NCBI GenBank assembly: GCA_030248295.1
Contig: JASANH010000838.1
Location: 1 to 64,000, forward strand
DNA from: Mesodorylaimus sp. YZB2_4
Lineage: Eukaryota > Nematoda > Enoplea > Dorylaimida > Dorylaimidae
Length of the DNA stretch: 64,000 nucleotides
Direction of reading: 5' to 3'
Part shown: positions 47,756 through 59,661 of the stretch, piece by piece
How the letters are laid out: each line of letters starts with the position of its first letter
How positions within the stretch are numbered: the first letter of the stretch is position 1
Translations under genes and position numbers: made by a program
The notes under the pieces: generated by a model
The model's input: only the letters and a program-made list of their open reading frames with translations
Databases searched by the model: none
Told to the model about the DNA's origin: nothing

Positions 47756-48136
47756 TTCCTTGTTTCACTTCAAATTTTTAATTTAATTTCTATGAATGCC
47801 TGGGGCATCGATTTTTGTCATTGTGCCTTTTCATAATGCTCATGATACTTGGATTTATTTATTTTCCGATCTGGTGGTGCCTTCTAGTTTAGGGTCATGT
47901 CATGCGGTTATTAGCTAGCTGAAAGTGGTTTGTCTTAGTTTCTAAATTTCAATATCCCGCGTCTTGTAGTAAGTGGTGCAAGTATGACTGCTTATATCAC
48001 ACAAAGTGCGCTTTTCCAGGCGCGCTGTCGCAACACATTTTCAAAAGTATGGCTGCTAGTGTTGACAGCTTACCCGCTCGGCATCGACTGTAACATTCTT
48101 TCCTGTTTTTATCACCCAATTTTTAACTTTGTGAAA
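47756..48136. other. TTC36 3' side and SKP2 promoter
   Basis: About 380 bp between two same-strand genes; no other feature seen. Confidence 0.4.
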
Positions 48137-50944
48137 ATGACCGAATTATCTTTCGTGGACGAATTGTCTCGACGAAAGTCAGTTCATATGCAAGGTATCT
48201 ACAGTAGACCTCTGCCAACGCCCGTTTTGCAGTGAGAAAACCAAAACTCTTCTTTCTTTTAGATGCGTTTAAAGTTTTATCTGACGAGTTGGTTTTACGC
48301 ATTTTCTCGTATTTACCAAAGGCCAGCTTGAACAATTGCGGATTAACATGTCGCCGTCTTCGGGCTTTGAGGTACATACCGGTATATACATAGTTAATCC
48401 TACCTAAGTTGGGAGAAAAAGATTGATCCATCTCTGCATTTGCGGTCATTTGAGCCTCAGGATATTTAGGTATCGCTTTGGCAAATGTACTAAAATGTAG
48501 AGTTTTGAGAGGAGCTGCGAGAGGACATAGAAGGCGATGAGGTATCACCTGAGGATGAGGTAATTAGACATGGCACAAAGACGCTCTTCCCTGTGGCATT
48601 ATTAGGACATTAGTTAGCCTACTGTATGGAAGCACAATTTGGGGACATTCAGGCCTATTCAACTTTGTACCAGCTGATACAAAACATATCACCATAGCAC
48701 CTGTGATAGGGTGCTGGTACATCGCCGTTAGGTAGTCTATGTGCTCCAACAAAATGCTTGTGTAGAATAGTGAAAGGTAAAATAAGCAGGCGTCAGGCGA
48801 CATCCAAAGCGTTAGGTACCTAGTAGTTTATGCATTAGTCTAACTAAACAGGTTTGGTATTATTTGAGGCCAAAAGCTGCGATGGTTGTGATCTTGCCCC
48901 AGAGAGAGGGCTCATCCTGAAGGTCACAAAAGTCTAGCCCTGCTGAAATTGTGTGATTGATGGGGTCTTACGTTGAGCAGCAATTCCATCTATAACCCTA
49001 TTTGCTTTGGAAAACTGGCCTGGTTTGATGTTTCTGTAGCATCCCTACCTAGGCTACCCTTCCCATTCGCGGGGTAGTCTTGAAAAGCAAAGGTTCCTCC
49101 CTTCGAAACAGTTTACATTAATTAGTAAATCTCACTTTCATTTAGTTTATCATTAGACCTGTGGTGTAGTTACTTCCCTAGTATCAGAAGAAACTAGCCA
49201 TTTCTGCGGGGGTCATTCTTTATGGCACACACGATATAATAGGGCAGCCTTAGATACAGTACATAAAATGCATATCAGGCAGATATTATATTAACGGCTG
49301 TCTTTGCATGTGATCTTACTAAACTTTGACGATTAGCCCCTTGCGTTGTTGTCATCCCTTAAAATCAAAGCCGAGAAACCTGTCATAACCTTGTTGTTTC
49401 AGCTTGGATGAAAGTTTGTGGAAACGATTGGACCTAGGTGGAAAGGCGATCAGCGGTGAACTGATTCATAGATTTCTTGGTCGTGGAATTCAGTATTTGC
49501 GTCTGGCAAAATCTAACGTAGGTTTCTTGCGCTTTACTATTTTCCAATAGACAATAACTTTTTGATTTATAGATAAGCGGTTGTTACTGGCCGAATCCGC
49601 CACCACAGACAGCATCGCGCTTACGATATTTGGACCTGAGCATGATGGTCACTGAGGATCAGTACATCGCGTACGAAATCCTGTCCCGTTGCACCGAATT
49701 GGTCGCCGTCAGCTTGGAGCATTGCTTGGTCATTGAATTATCGTGTGAATCATTGGCGAGAAATAAGAATCTAAAAATATTGAATCTCAGCTCCGCTCTT
49801 GGTTTGACGGCGTTTGGTATTCAAATGATTGTAACTGGGTGTCGCTCGTTGCAAGAATTGAATATAGCCTGGACCAAGTTGGATCGGGAGAGCGTCAGTT
49901 TGATTTGTTCGGGATCCCCGGATACTTTACTGCGTTTGAACTTAGCGGGTTGCCGCAGTGATGTATTGTTGGATGACGGTAAGTTCTAGTTTTTGGAGAT
50001 CAGAATTAGCAGTCTCATTCTAGGCGAATGACCCTGGTGTTTTTGTGTGCCCATGCATTAAGTATATGTGGGCAGGCGGTATCAAACTATTGCATCCTCA
50101 CTTTACTTAATGTAAAATTCAGATCAGTTCAATCCGTGTTTTAGACATCGATTTGCTCGGCGTCAGTTGCCCGAATCTCATGGAGTTGGATGTCAGCGAT
50201 GCGTCCGAATTAACGGCCGTATCAATAGATATTATTACAAATAAATTGAACAATCTTCGCGCTCTAAGCTGCAGTCGATGTTACAAGATCGACCCATTGG
50301 CATATGCGTAAGCTATAACATGCTGTGGGGTGGGGTGGGATTTGCGGCATTGTTGCTTTATCTTTGAATCAAACCCCACCAGCATCGACTGATCCGACCC
50401 TAGGCAAGGATCCTGATTTAATCCAGCCGATCCTCTTCAAAATGTGAAATAATAATAGGGATGACGCCGTTTGGCACCACGTCCTCATAAACCTGCTCTG
50501 TTTCCTCGCCGTCACTGTCCGTCAGACCCTCCGAAAGGACACAGGGAAATTAACCCGCGCCTAAAGCAGGATTTTAATAGCTATTAGGAGAAGAAATAAG
50601 ACTTTCTTGGTGTAGTATATCACGCATTATCATTTCTCATAAAAAAATATTGTTACTGCTTGTGCAGTCGAATTGGATCAGTGGATCGGGTCGATGCTGG
50701 GCCCAGTTTTATTTCTATGGATTCAACTGGGCGGACGGATGTGTACCTTATTTTCAGGACCGTCCCACCCATGCTGCAGGAATTAAACATTTTCAATTGC
50801 ATCCACGAGGGAAGCTGGGAAGCTTTCCAACGTCTGTTGCCAGAGGGACTCAAAGTCAATGTTTCTCCGTTCTCAAGCATCGCAAGACCAACAGTGGGTC
50901 TCCGTCGAACTAGCATTTGGGGATTTCGGGTACGAGATGAATGA
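48137..50944 (+). CDS. SKP2: F-box/leucine-rich-repeat protein, SKP2 homolog
   Basis: SKP2 is the substrate-recognition subunit of an SCF ubiquitin ligase; in animals it targets CDK inhibitors. Six exons, 48137-48194, 48263-48371, 49403-49517, 49573-49978, 50145-50307 and 50668-50944, join in phase. The F-box is VLSDELVLRIFSYLPKASLN followed by CRRLRAL and DESLWKRLDLGGK. Leucine-rich repeats follow (YLDLSMMV, LVAVSLEHC, LKILNLSSALGL, LQELNIAWTKLD, LLRLNLAGC, LMELDVSDA, LRALSCSRCYKIDP). The C-terminal tail NVSPFSSIARPTVG ... SIWGFRVRD matches the SKP2 terminus, which distinguishes it from other FBXLs. The N-terminus is short (about 20 residues before the F-box), without the long regulatory region of vertebrate SKP2. 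Intron 2 is 1031 bp, the rest shorter. No lesion. Confidence 0.93.
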
Positions 50945-51153
50945 ACGCTGCTCTTTTCAATAATCCCTTGTTACATTGACATTGTATTCGTATATTGGTA
51001 TCTGTAAGTCCGTCTTTTTACACTGATGTGGGCCTGTTTATGCAAGATCTGACATGAACGTCTTATTGCATACTTGCATTGCGGACAAGTAAAACATTTT
51101 AGGACTATGATTTCGCTCCATTCTAGAGCAGACTTGGATAAAGCTGATAAAAT

Positions 51154-54100
51154 CTAGTCGAAAGACCGTAAAGCGATTTCATCAGCTGTCAGTGGTGCAG
51201 TTGCAGGCGCGCCACAAATTCTTCCCATAAAGTCCTAAAACAAAAGTGTAGAGGGCTCGTAAGAAGGTTAGCGATTCTTACGTTCAATGCAGAATCTCCA
51301 AATTCAGTACCGACGATAATGTCGGAGAAGGTTCTGACACGTTCCTGACCGCAGTAGCACACCAGCAGAGTGTCGATAATGATCTGCAAGGCGAAGGGGG
51401 CCCAGGTGAGCGAGTGTGGTGCCACTGGCGGGACTGACGGGAACGTACCTCGCACGTGGTCAGAAGGCAATGGGCGATCAGGTAGGCGAAGAGACAAGCG
51501 AGCAGCAAGGGAAGGGCGTAGAGTTGGAGGTTGGGGTTGCTCTTAAAGGATAACGTGATTTGATACAATGACATCGACGAGTATATGATTTGGACTTGTG
51601 CGTCCTAGCCAGCCCTACGGCGAAAGAGTGGATTTTTGGACTAGGCCTCTCACGATCAGCCGGCAACCAAGCCTGAGCAAGGTCATTGGCGGCTTAGAGG
51701 CTTCTGGCAATCGATCTGTGCTGAGAGCTGGATATGTCATCCGTATGTTCCTGCGTCTAGGCGCTCTATCATCGGCCAAGTGACCACATCAGTGACGAGC
51801 ACTGTACATACTATCTGAGGAAGACCAGTGAAGTACCTTATATGCGATACGTACCTTTAGCCACAAGACGCCAGTAAATCCAACCACTGCTGTGATGCCG
51901 CATTTGCCCAAGAAGAATAGAGTCCGACCCGTCTCGACCACGCTGAAACCAGGTCCTGCCTTTGAATTGACAATTTCAGATGCCTAAGACGAGCTCATTG
52001 CCCGGACAGCCTTTGATGGTAAGGTCAGTACATACCAGTTTCGCAGATGAGCACAAAGGTGAGCCCTCGATTGCTGAAAGATGCATGTGTAGAGGTGAAG
52101 GAAGAAGGGAGTGCTTACCCATTACGGCATATGCGTTGTGATGAATGTGGATCAGACATCGGTCCAAACATCGGAAGCAACAGAAACAGCAGCGAGTCAT
52201 ATTTCGTTTGATACAATGCACATTAGTGTCTTTATGGCTGAAGTGATAAGGTCGTGACTGACAAGTAATCGATACGACTCCCTCACATACCTCGCCTTCG
52301 CCCACAGTAAAATCGATCTGGGCACTTTGAATAGTGTTATCAGCAACGAACCCAGCACCACTGACCCCGAGTGATAAGATATCAGAGTACGAAAACTATC
52401 CAGCACTGAATTACCCGACTGCCTATAAACACTGATTATCAGTATCGCTCACTTTTCTCAGACTGATTCTGAGTCTTACCCAGCGAAGTAGGATGATGCT
52501 ACAGTTGCAGCTATGACAAACTGCTCATTGGCCAGTACCAGCTCAGCTGTCCATACTAGTCCAATGACATAGTACCAACAGAAATACTTGACCGGTCCCA
52601 ACGTATCGTAGGCCACAAATGTGATGTTGAACGAGTAGGGGGGCTCGGCTTGACGATTGCTGGCATTGATAAAGTCTGCAGTCGGGCTCTATATGCGCTG
52701 TAGTGTCATCATGGTCAATTTGAACACACCTGCCGTGGCCAACATGGAAGCACCGATCGTCCACCCAACGAATAACAACGCCAGTGCCAAGAACGCCCAA
52801 ACCGGCTGTAAGAAAAGTTTGGGTATTCTACGAGCCCATCTGGACGCCTGCTGGAAGAGTTCGGCTATAAAGTCAAGTCGGCGAATCACTGTTGAACATG
52901 TGGCGATGAAGAGGAGCTGCAGGAGAAAGGGCTGGAGTGGATGGGTGAGAAACAGGGCTTTCTACTTACAGTCATAAAAGAAGAGAAAACCATAAAGACC
53001 AGTAAGAATCGCTGGTTACATTTTGACGAGGCAACCAGGATTGGCCGATCTGTGCCATTGGATAGTGAGGATTGAAAATGGCTGACTCGGATAACTTCTT
53101 CGATGTAGGTGACCCAGAGACTGATGGTGAGAGCTGAAGAGTATGTGGCCTTAGCCTTAAGCCCGAAGTATAGTTCGATGCGATGCGTCAAATAAGCGTG
53201 CGATGCGACACTTTTGGGTCAAATGACAATGTAAAAAGGTGCCTGAAACGTCGCATCGCAAGCTTATTTGACGCATCGCATCGAACTATACTTCGGGCTT
53301 TAGTCACCCCGAGTCCTATGATCTGCACTGACACCTGCTGGGCTACGTTGCATAAGTCGGACAGGAAACGCCAACCAGTTAGGGCAACTATAGCCTGTGA
53401 CTTTGGAAATATACACGCCCACCACGTTGCCGCATAGTGCTACGTGTACATTCCCAAAGAAAACAAATAGTACTGTACGATATTCGTGCGGACGAGTTTG
53501 AGAACCAGCTGCTGGTCAAGACAACTAACCCAGTGAGCTAATTTGTCAGCATTTCGTCCTGAGCGGAGTTGTCCTAAACAAGTTGGTTTTTCCTGAATTT
53601 TATGCAAGGGCGCCCAGCAGCGGGTGGTATCGTAGTAAGACTTACAATCAGTTCGAGCAGGGGAATATGGATATGTGGATTTTGTGGTTGATTAGCAGGA
53701 TCTGTTGTGCATAGATTAATGGACTCAGTTGGACAAAAACCAGCTGATCTGACGGCAGAAGATATCAGCATTAGTCTTCCCGTGAAGATGGGGCTGGTCT
53801 TGCGATCAACTCTATGCACGGAGGTGCCCAGCTACTGCAGGACAATCACCCGTCAGTGTGACCAGGTCGGAAGACCAGGTGTGGTGGAAGAGCTCCTCCG
53901 GTCATCACTCTCTAATGGCGAGCGGGAGAAAATTATTGACTTCTCCTGACTGGAGGACCTCAACCTCGGATTGATGTTTCAGCCGTACGTATAGTCGCGA
54001 GACTTGCTGTGCTCCAGTCAGAGTTTTTGTCGCACCCACTTCGGTTGGCAACATTCTATCTTATGCGCCAGGCTTGGTTAGACTACTGTAGTAATGCGGA

Positions 54101-55124
54101 CTTATTACCCAGCGATTGTCTGACTGACTTACCCAAGCTTCCAAAAATCACCAGTGCAAACACCAAATAGGCCACTAAGGACGCGCAAAGCATGATAGCT
54201 CCCACGAGACATATAGACAGCCCAAGTGCCATGGCGCAAAGCCACAACAGCTCCCAATAAACCTCCATGAAGTCAGCTGCTGCGCGCTGAAGAAAATCCG
54301 ATTGTTCCAGGTACTCGAGCACTGGTACCGATGCACTGTCATAAAGACTTAGTGGGCTCACAGGAACACAACGATGTCGGTACGGCTTGCTGAAACGAGA
54401 AGAGATAAGATACGTACGTGCGGGGCAGGAGTTGGAAGGCGGTTGTGTTTAAGCCAACATCAAGCATACCTCGAGGGCATGGGTGCCTTTGGGCATGGTC
54501 CCAGAGATGTGGAAGGATATTTCATGGAGGTTAGGCGTAATGCAGAGTAATCGTCGACGGGCACATCGTAGTTGCAAAGGTGGGTGCCGGTTGTGTTAGC
54601 AAACAATATCAGGTCACTTCGATTTTGAATGACAACGCATGGACACTGCTGGATACAGATCCAGAGAGACTCGAACGGGTCCGTGCTATCCATGGGGAAG
54701 AGATACCTGAAAGGCAGCGGAGCAAAGGTTAGAAATGCACGGATGGACATGACATTAAGGCTTGTTCATAATCAGGCAAAGGCACACAAACACTCATGAC
54801 ACCCCTTTCGTTCCCTGTACTCCGTCAAAGCACCTCTACTAACCTTCTTCCACGCATGTCCAATCCAGACAGACTGATCTCGGAATAGTCCCGACTGTTG
54901 CGATGTCCGCAAACATTTCCAAAACTATCCACTCCATATACGAGTCTCTTTGAGTCTCCAAACGTTAAGGCAAAAGCCGTGATAAATATCTAAACAAGCA
55001 GATTACCCTTTCTCGGAATGCGTGTCACAAGGTTGCTTACCATGCCACACCAAAACAGGACAAATATGATCAACCAGCCCAAATTGGTGCATTGCAATGG
55101 ACGTCGATCTGAACATGCAACCTC
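51154..55124 (-). CDS. choline transporter-like protein (SLC44/CTL), 5' end not identified
   Basis: A multi-exon minus-strand gene; recognised exons run from 55124-55041 to 51154. The N-terminal part CTNLGWLIIFVLFWCGM is the first membrane helix. Next comes YGVDSFGNVCGHRNSRDYSE, which matches the CTL segment around its conserved CG motif, and an extracellular Cys-rich loop (CIQQCPCVV, GPCPKAP). Further helices follow: LLWLCAMALGLSICLVGAIM, PVWAFLALALLFVGWTIGAS, WTAELVLANEQFVIAATVAS, and a reentrant Cys-rich CCFCCFRCLDRCL followed by NAYAVM. The last helix LFAYLIAHCLLTTCE precedes DTLLVCYCGQERV, a strong CTL signature. The apparent TAG near 52691 lies inside a 54-bp intron. CTLs carry choline or ethanolamine across plasma and mitochondrial membranes. 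A 142-bp hairpin element sits in one intron. The first coding exon upstream of 55124 was not found. Confidence 0.88.
53159..53300. repeat. 142-bp MITE-like hairpin in an SLC44 intron
   Basis: AAGCCCGAAGTATAGTTCGA and the next about 32 bases (53159-53210) are an inverted copy of 53249-53300 with one or two mismatches, around a loop of about 40 bases. It lies between exons of the SLC44 gene. A short TTAG/TAG sequence flanks it. It cannot encode a transposase. Confidence 0.9.
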
Positions 55125-57065
55125 CTGAAATCAACATAATTACTGCGCACATATTGACAGGGTGGCAGGTCGTGACGTGTTAGCCGTCCACTAGATCATT
55201 AGCATTAGTGTGTCTCTAGTTGGCACACCTTCACTCCTCTTTCCATTTTGTTTCTAATCGACCCGAAAGCATTCCCTCATTTTATGTTTTGTACTTGTTC
55301 CCTTCCCCTTCCTGTCCTCTTCCTCTTCCATCACGTACCTGGTTCCGTAATCTGACGCAGCAGTCCATCGATACTTTTTTGAGACGGGCATCAATAAGGC
55401 GTAAAAATTTTATGGGACCGATTTAATTAATTCCTTCAACTCCTATTTTAACTAGCTGCCTGAATAAATTTCCTTGGCCCGGTTTCTTTGCCAGTGGCCA
55501 ACTCGATAGAACTCTTCCTCGTGCCACCCAATCAGCCAGTATGCTCTCTGGCTGGAGTAGCAGATGTGAAGTCGCGATTCAAAAACCAACACTAAGCTTA
55601 CAAAATGTATGGAGTTGGGGGAAGAGTGAGTCATCCTTATTGCGCGTATCCTGTTTGATGCGGCTTGTTTGTATAGTTTGAATATCCAGTCAGCCCAGCC
55701 AGCTGGTCCGTAGAATGTAGTCTGCCTATTGAAATCGATAGGCCTGGCCAGAAAAAGTGTAGACAAAACTTATTGCTGCGTGAAAAAAAGGTCATCGACC
55801 CGAAAACTGTACATGGGCATTGTATGGAAACGTGCATTGTGCGGGCAAAATGCATTTAGCGATGGCCAGGGAGAATGGCTGTCAATAAATGCCATGTAAA
55901 ATAGAAGCGGATGGCGTATCAAACTATTCCACTGAGGCCCTATCTCCCTAAACGATAATGCGTGATGGGGAGGGTGTGTGACTAAAAGGTCCCCGTCTGT
56001 CAATAAATTTCGATGAGCGCCTTGTGAGCCTCTTCGTCGGCTGGCTGCCGACTCTGCCTTCATCTAATCGAACGAGAAGCCGCAGCAGGGCCTGGGGGTT
56101 TAGATCTTCGAACGCTGAGCCTCTAGTTGAGAAGGGCTGGCATTGTGGAGCCAGGGTTTTCCATAAACGGTGTCTTGTTTGCAATCAGCGGATCGAAAGT
56201 GCTGGTGCTTGGGTAACCCGAAGGCTAAAATTCTTCTTCCGTGTGAGCGAGCAGGCTACGACTGGCGTCGACCACAGTCCCTGCGCGAGTTGAGCGAAGA
56301 CAAGGCTCTGAGGCGAGCCTATGAACCCATCCGCTCAATTCAACTCGCCGCTGTGAGACTGTTTCCTGCCAGCCAGGATTTTTTCTTGGAGTAGTGAATG
56401 GAGGTCGATATTTCTTTTGTCCTCGCAGCCTCCAACTTGGCAGGCGATGTGCGGGCAGAACATATGCGGTTGGTGCAACTTTTTCTTCTCGCTCGGCTAA
56501 TGTAAGCTGATTGAGTCTATGGGATGGGCTGTCCAGTCAGCCATGATAGCTGGTCAGTGGGCGGGTAACTCAGCCTGGCACCACCCTAATGTGTCTGGTT
56601 ACATGAAGGAGGACCACTCGATGTTTCTGTCTGGCCAGCCAGACACCTTGCTAGTTTTGACTCGCACCTGATAGATTCCCACGAGATAGGTTTGGACAGG
56701 TGCCAGATTGTTTGGGCAAGTTCGTCAGTGATGTCTGCTCGCTCACACGTCCTCCATTCGCGATTTCTGTCCTTTGCGCATCTTAGATCTACTGCTGACG
56801 ACGGACACGCGTCCATGTATGGCAACTGGATTTGCACATGTGAATCAGACCGGATTGTTTACTCGTGCGTTCTTTCGTCTTTCACAAACGGTCCCTCCTA
56901 AAAGAAGTTTCGACCTAATAGACATGGAAAATCGTGTCAATTGATGTGGGGGCTAGTTTTTTGTATCTCATTTGGGCGCGGCTAGTTTTTTGTATCTCAT
57001 ACGTTTGGGTTGGCCACTCTACTCACACCCTCTTCGTCTTTTCAGAATCCAGAATCTTACTAAGA
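55125..57065. other. intergenic between divergent SLC44 and PAWR-like genes
   Basis: This should hold the missing 5' exon of SLC44 and the promoter of the PAWR-like gene. A plus-strand frame at about 56210-56394 (RELSEDKALRRAYEPIRSIQ) and a minus-strand frame at about 56184-55990 (EDLNPQALLRLLVRLDEG) look mildly coding, but neither has consistent splicing or a known domain. Confidence 0.3.
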
Positions 57066-59112
57066 ATGGCATCTTGTGTGAACCAAAGACAAGAAAACGG
57101 GCATAATGTCAACCATAGCGATACGTCCCTCAATCAACCAGCATCGTGGATTGGGAAGAAAGGCACGAAAACTCGTTCATCGCCTCGTCCATCCTCAATC
57201 GGAGTGACCCCCTCTGCCAAAGCCTCATCGTCGATGCCGACTCATCGGAAGCATGATTCCAACTTGTCATCGTCTGCCATTGTCTCTCCCCCGTTGACCC
57301 ATTCTATCAAACCTCAATCTTGGTCCGAAACGAACACGGAGGCCCCTGCCATCCATCGATTACGCATCAGGGATAAGTTGAGGCCAGTCAGTGCGGCTGT
57401 GGCTGGAAAGTTGAGACAGCAGAGGGAGCGAAGACGGACGAAAAGACGAGGGCCTTATATGCCGTCGACGGAAGGCACAGTATGTTATGCACACACTTAT
57501 GCTTGCACGACTACGAGGGATCCTTTTTCAGAGCACGGGCGAGGAAGATGGAGAATTATTTCAAATGGACAATGTGCAAAATACGCACCCGCCAGTTGAG
57601 CACAAATCTCGTTATCGCAACTCCTTGCATCAAGGCGAGGATGATGCCAAGGCGCCGCCATCGTCACGACGATTCTCGTCCCCTAATACACGCCGACTGA
57701 GCAAGAGGTATGGGCACTCAAAAGGGTACAAGGGCTTGGATGACTGTGCCGTGCCATCCACCTGGACTGCTAGCCATTTCCTTGGTCTGCCCCCGTAAAC
57801 ATCCCTGCCTGTCCGGACTGCAAGGCATGTACCCATGCTCTACACACTGTGCTGTAGCAATGCACAAAGATGGCGTGTATATTTTATATCAAACACGGGT
57901 ATGGAACGGTTACTCACTGTCCCAGTGGAATGCACAGTCTGGCCTATTGCAGTCTTCTGTCCACCCCCACCGCCGTTCGCCCTGATTGATTATCACAAGA
58001 CGCTGATGGATCCCTGAAATAACCTGGTTAGAATTCAATTCAGTCCATTTCTAATCAAATGAAGCTAGTCTTGGTTTCAGTGACACCCCTGTGCATACAT
58101 ATGAGACCATTAGCTCGGGTGCGTTGGTTCCGCGCACCAGTCACTGGCAGGGGCAGGTGCTCTCAATACGTGCACTCTGTATCGGCTTGCCCGTGTACAC
58201 TGGTGGTATGGTCAGACCCACGCACTCAGTCTTATGGCTTGTCAAAAGGTTGTTAAAGAAGATTAAAGTTGGGGTCCAGGTCACGTGATCTTCATGTTTG
58301 TCATGTCATTAGAGCTAACGAACCGGAATGGGAGGTGCAAACATGATTTATCTCAGGGATATGAAGGCAAACAAGAGTTTCCCTAAGCATGATATCGATC
58401 GCCTTGGGAACCTTGTTCTCTCCAGCTTAGGCCACAAGGGGGTTGCTAACAACAGGACGCAATTATGGCCATAACACTGACCCCCACAGACAATAGGTCA
58501 CTCGACTCTACGCCTTTTAGCCCATCTGACCTCGACGCTGATGACGAGGATAACCAGGACTATGATTCTGCAAGTATGGTCAGTGCATCAGAACTGTTGC
58601 AAGCTCGTGTTCGAGCCCTGCAAAGCTCGGCAGCAGAGGACGATGCTGTGTTCAATGCACAGTTTCAAGAGATTCGAATGGCCGGCATGCAGCAGCTGGC
58701 CGAGATCGATAGCACCACGGGTCCCATAAACATCGGTGCAGGGGGCAGTCTGGTCGAATCTGCCTCATCCAGTGTCGAAGAACAGGTTGGCAAAGTATGT
58801 CAATAACGCATAGCCAGATACACTTCTGACCGACGATAAGCCAAGGGACTGTTTCAGATTCTCGAGAAAGAACGACGCGAAAAATCGATTCTGATTCAAG
58901 AATTGGGTCAGAAAGAACAAAGAATCTACGAAATGGAAAAGATTGTGGTGGAACTGAATCGAGTGAGGAACCGCTTACACAAAAACCCATCTACTGTTTG
59001 TGCATCTGCTTCCTTTTAGCGTTTACTCGATTCGGGTCTGGAAAATGAACATTTGAAAGCAGAGAATCGTGCATTGCTGCAGGCCATGGCCAAGTTGTCG
59101 GCAGCTGAATAA
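57066..59112 (+). CDS. PAWR: Par-4 (PRKC apoptosis WT1 regulator)-like leucine-zipper protein
   Basis: Exons 57066-57479 and 57532-57707 give a basic N-terminal part. Exons 58456-58794, 58858-58962 and 59020-59112 give the C-terminal part. The last two encode a coiled coil: ILEKERREKSILIQELGQKE, RIYEMEKIVVELNRRLLDSG and LENEHLKAENRALLQAMAKL. This matches the C-terminal leucine zipper of Par-4 closely and ends the protein at the same place. Upstream, AGKLRQQRERRRTKRRGPYM with an acidic stretch resembles the SAC/nuclear-localisation segment. In vertebrates Par-4 binds ZIP kinase, aPKC and MYPT1. Splice phase does not match between 57707 (phase 2) and 58456 (phase 0). Either a small exon is missed in 57708-58455, or the C-terminal part starts independently at MAITLTPTDN (58465). 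An acceptor (TTTTCAG) lies just before the first ATG. Confidence 0.75.
57708..58455. other. intron or gap inside the PAWR-like gene
   Basis: No exon identified. A missing small exon here could repair the phase mismatch between 57707 and 58456. Confidence 0.4.
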
Positions 59113-59661
59113 GTGTGCAGATTTGTGTGTGCCAGATTTTCCTAAATGCTGTGTAGAACTGACTTTCGCTTTTCTAAATATCAGTGGTACGCTTTCGTTC
59201 AGTCTATATGCAAAACACGATTGCAAGCAAAGCACCTTGCGAGGGGCACCTTTCACTACATCATACATAACGTTCATTACTCAAATTCCCGCGCCTGAAA
59301 ATCAAGCGTAGTTCTTTTGATGTAAGGAGTTAGTGTGCGCGCTGACTCGTTGCCAGGTGGTGGTCCGTCCAATGCTTCCATTTTGCAGGCGAGGTGGGAT
59401 GAGTTGCTGTTGTCGAGACCGCGATTATTGTCTAGGTTTTGTGTGTTCTAATATTCGTGTCATTAGTGTTTTGTTTTTTCGAGTATGATATTAAAATGTG
59501 TGGTAAAACTAGTTTCCTCTGATCGGCTTTCTTGGACATCGAAAAACGTCTTCGCAATTCGGGACTTGCGTTGAACGAAGCGATTTTATTTAGGCCTACG
59601 TTAGTTCGCAGCTCAAAAGTTGTGCCATAGAAGATAATTTCTGTAAAGAATCGTTTCGAGC
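59113..59661. other. spacer between PAWR-like gene and PPP1R12
   Basis: About 550 bp between the Par-4 stop and the MYPT start on the same strand; holds the 3' UTR of one and the promoter of the other. No further feature seen. Confidence 0.4.

Noticed and set aside
52680-52710. In-frame TAG in the SLC44 gene
   Set aside because: A 54-bp intron with donor GTGTGT and acceptor CTGCAG removes it and keeps the frame (ATA|DFINAS), so the gene is intact there.
56024-56394. Overlapping ORFs of 74-89 codons on both strands upstream of the PAWR-like gene
   Set aside because: Both strands look mildly coding, which usually means neither is; no consistent splice sites were found.
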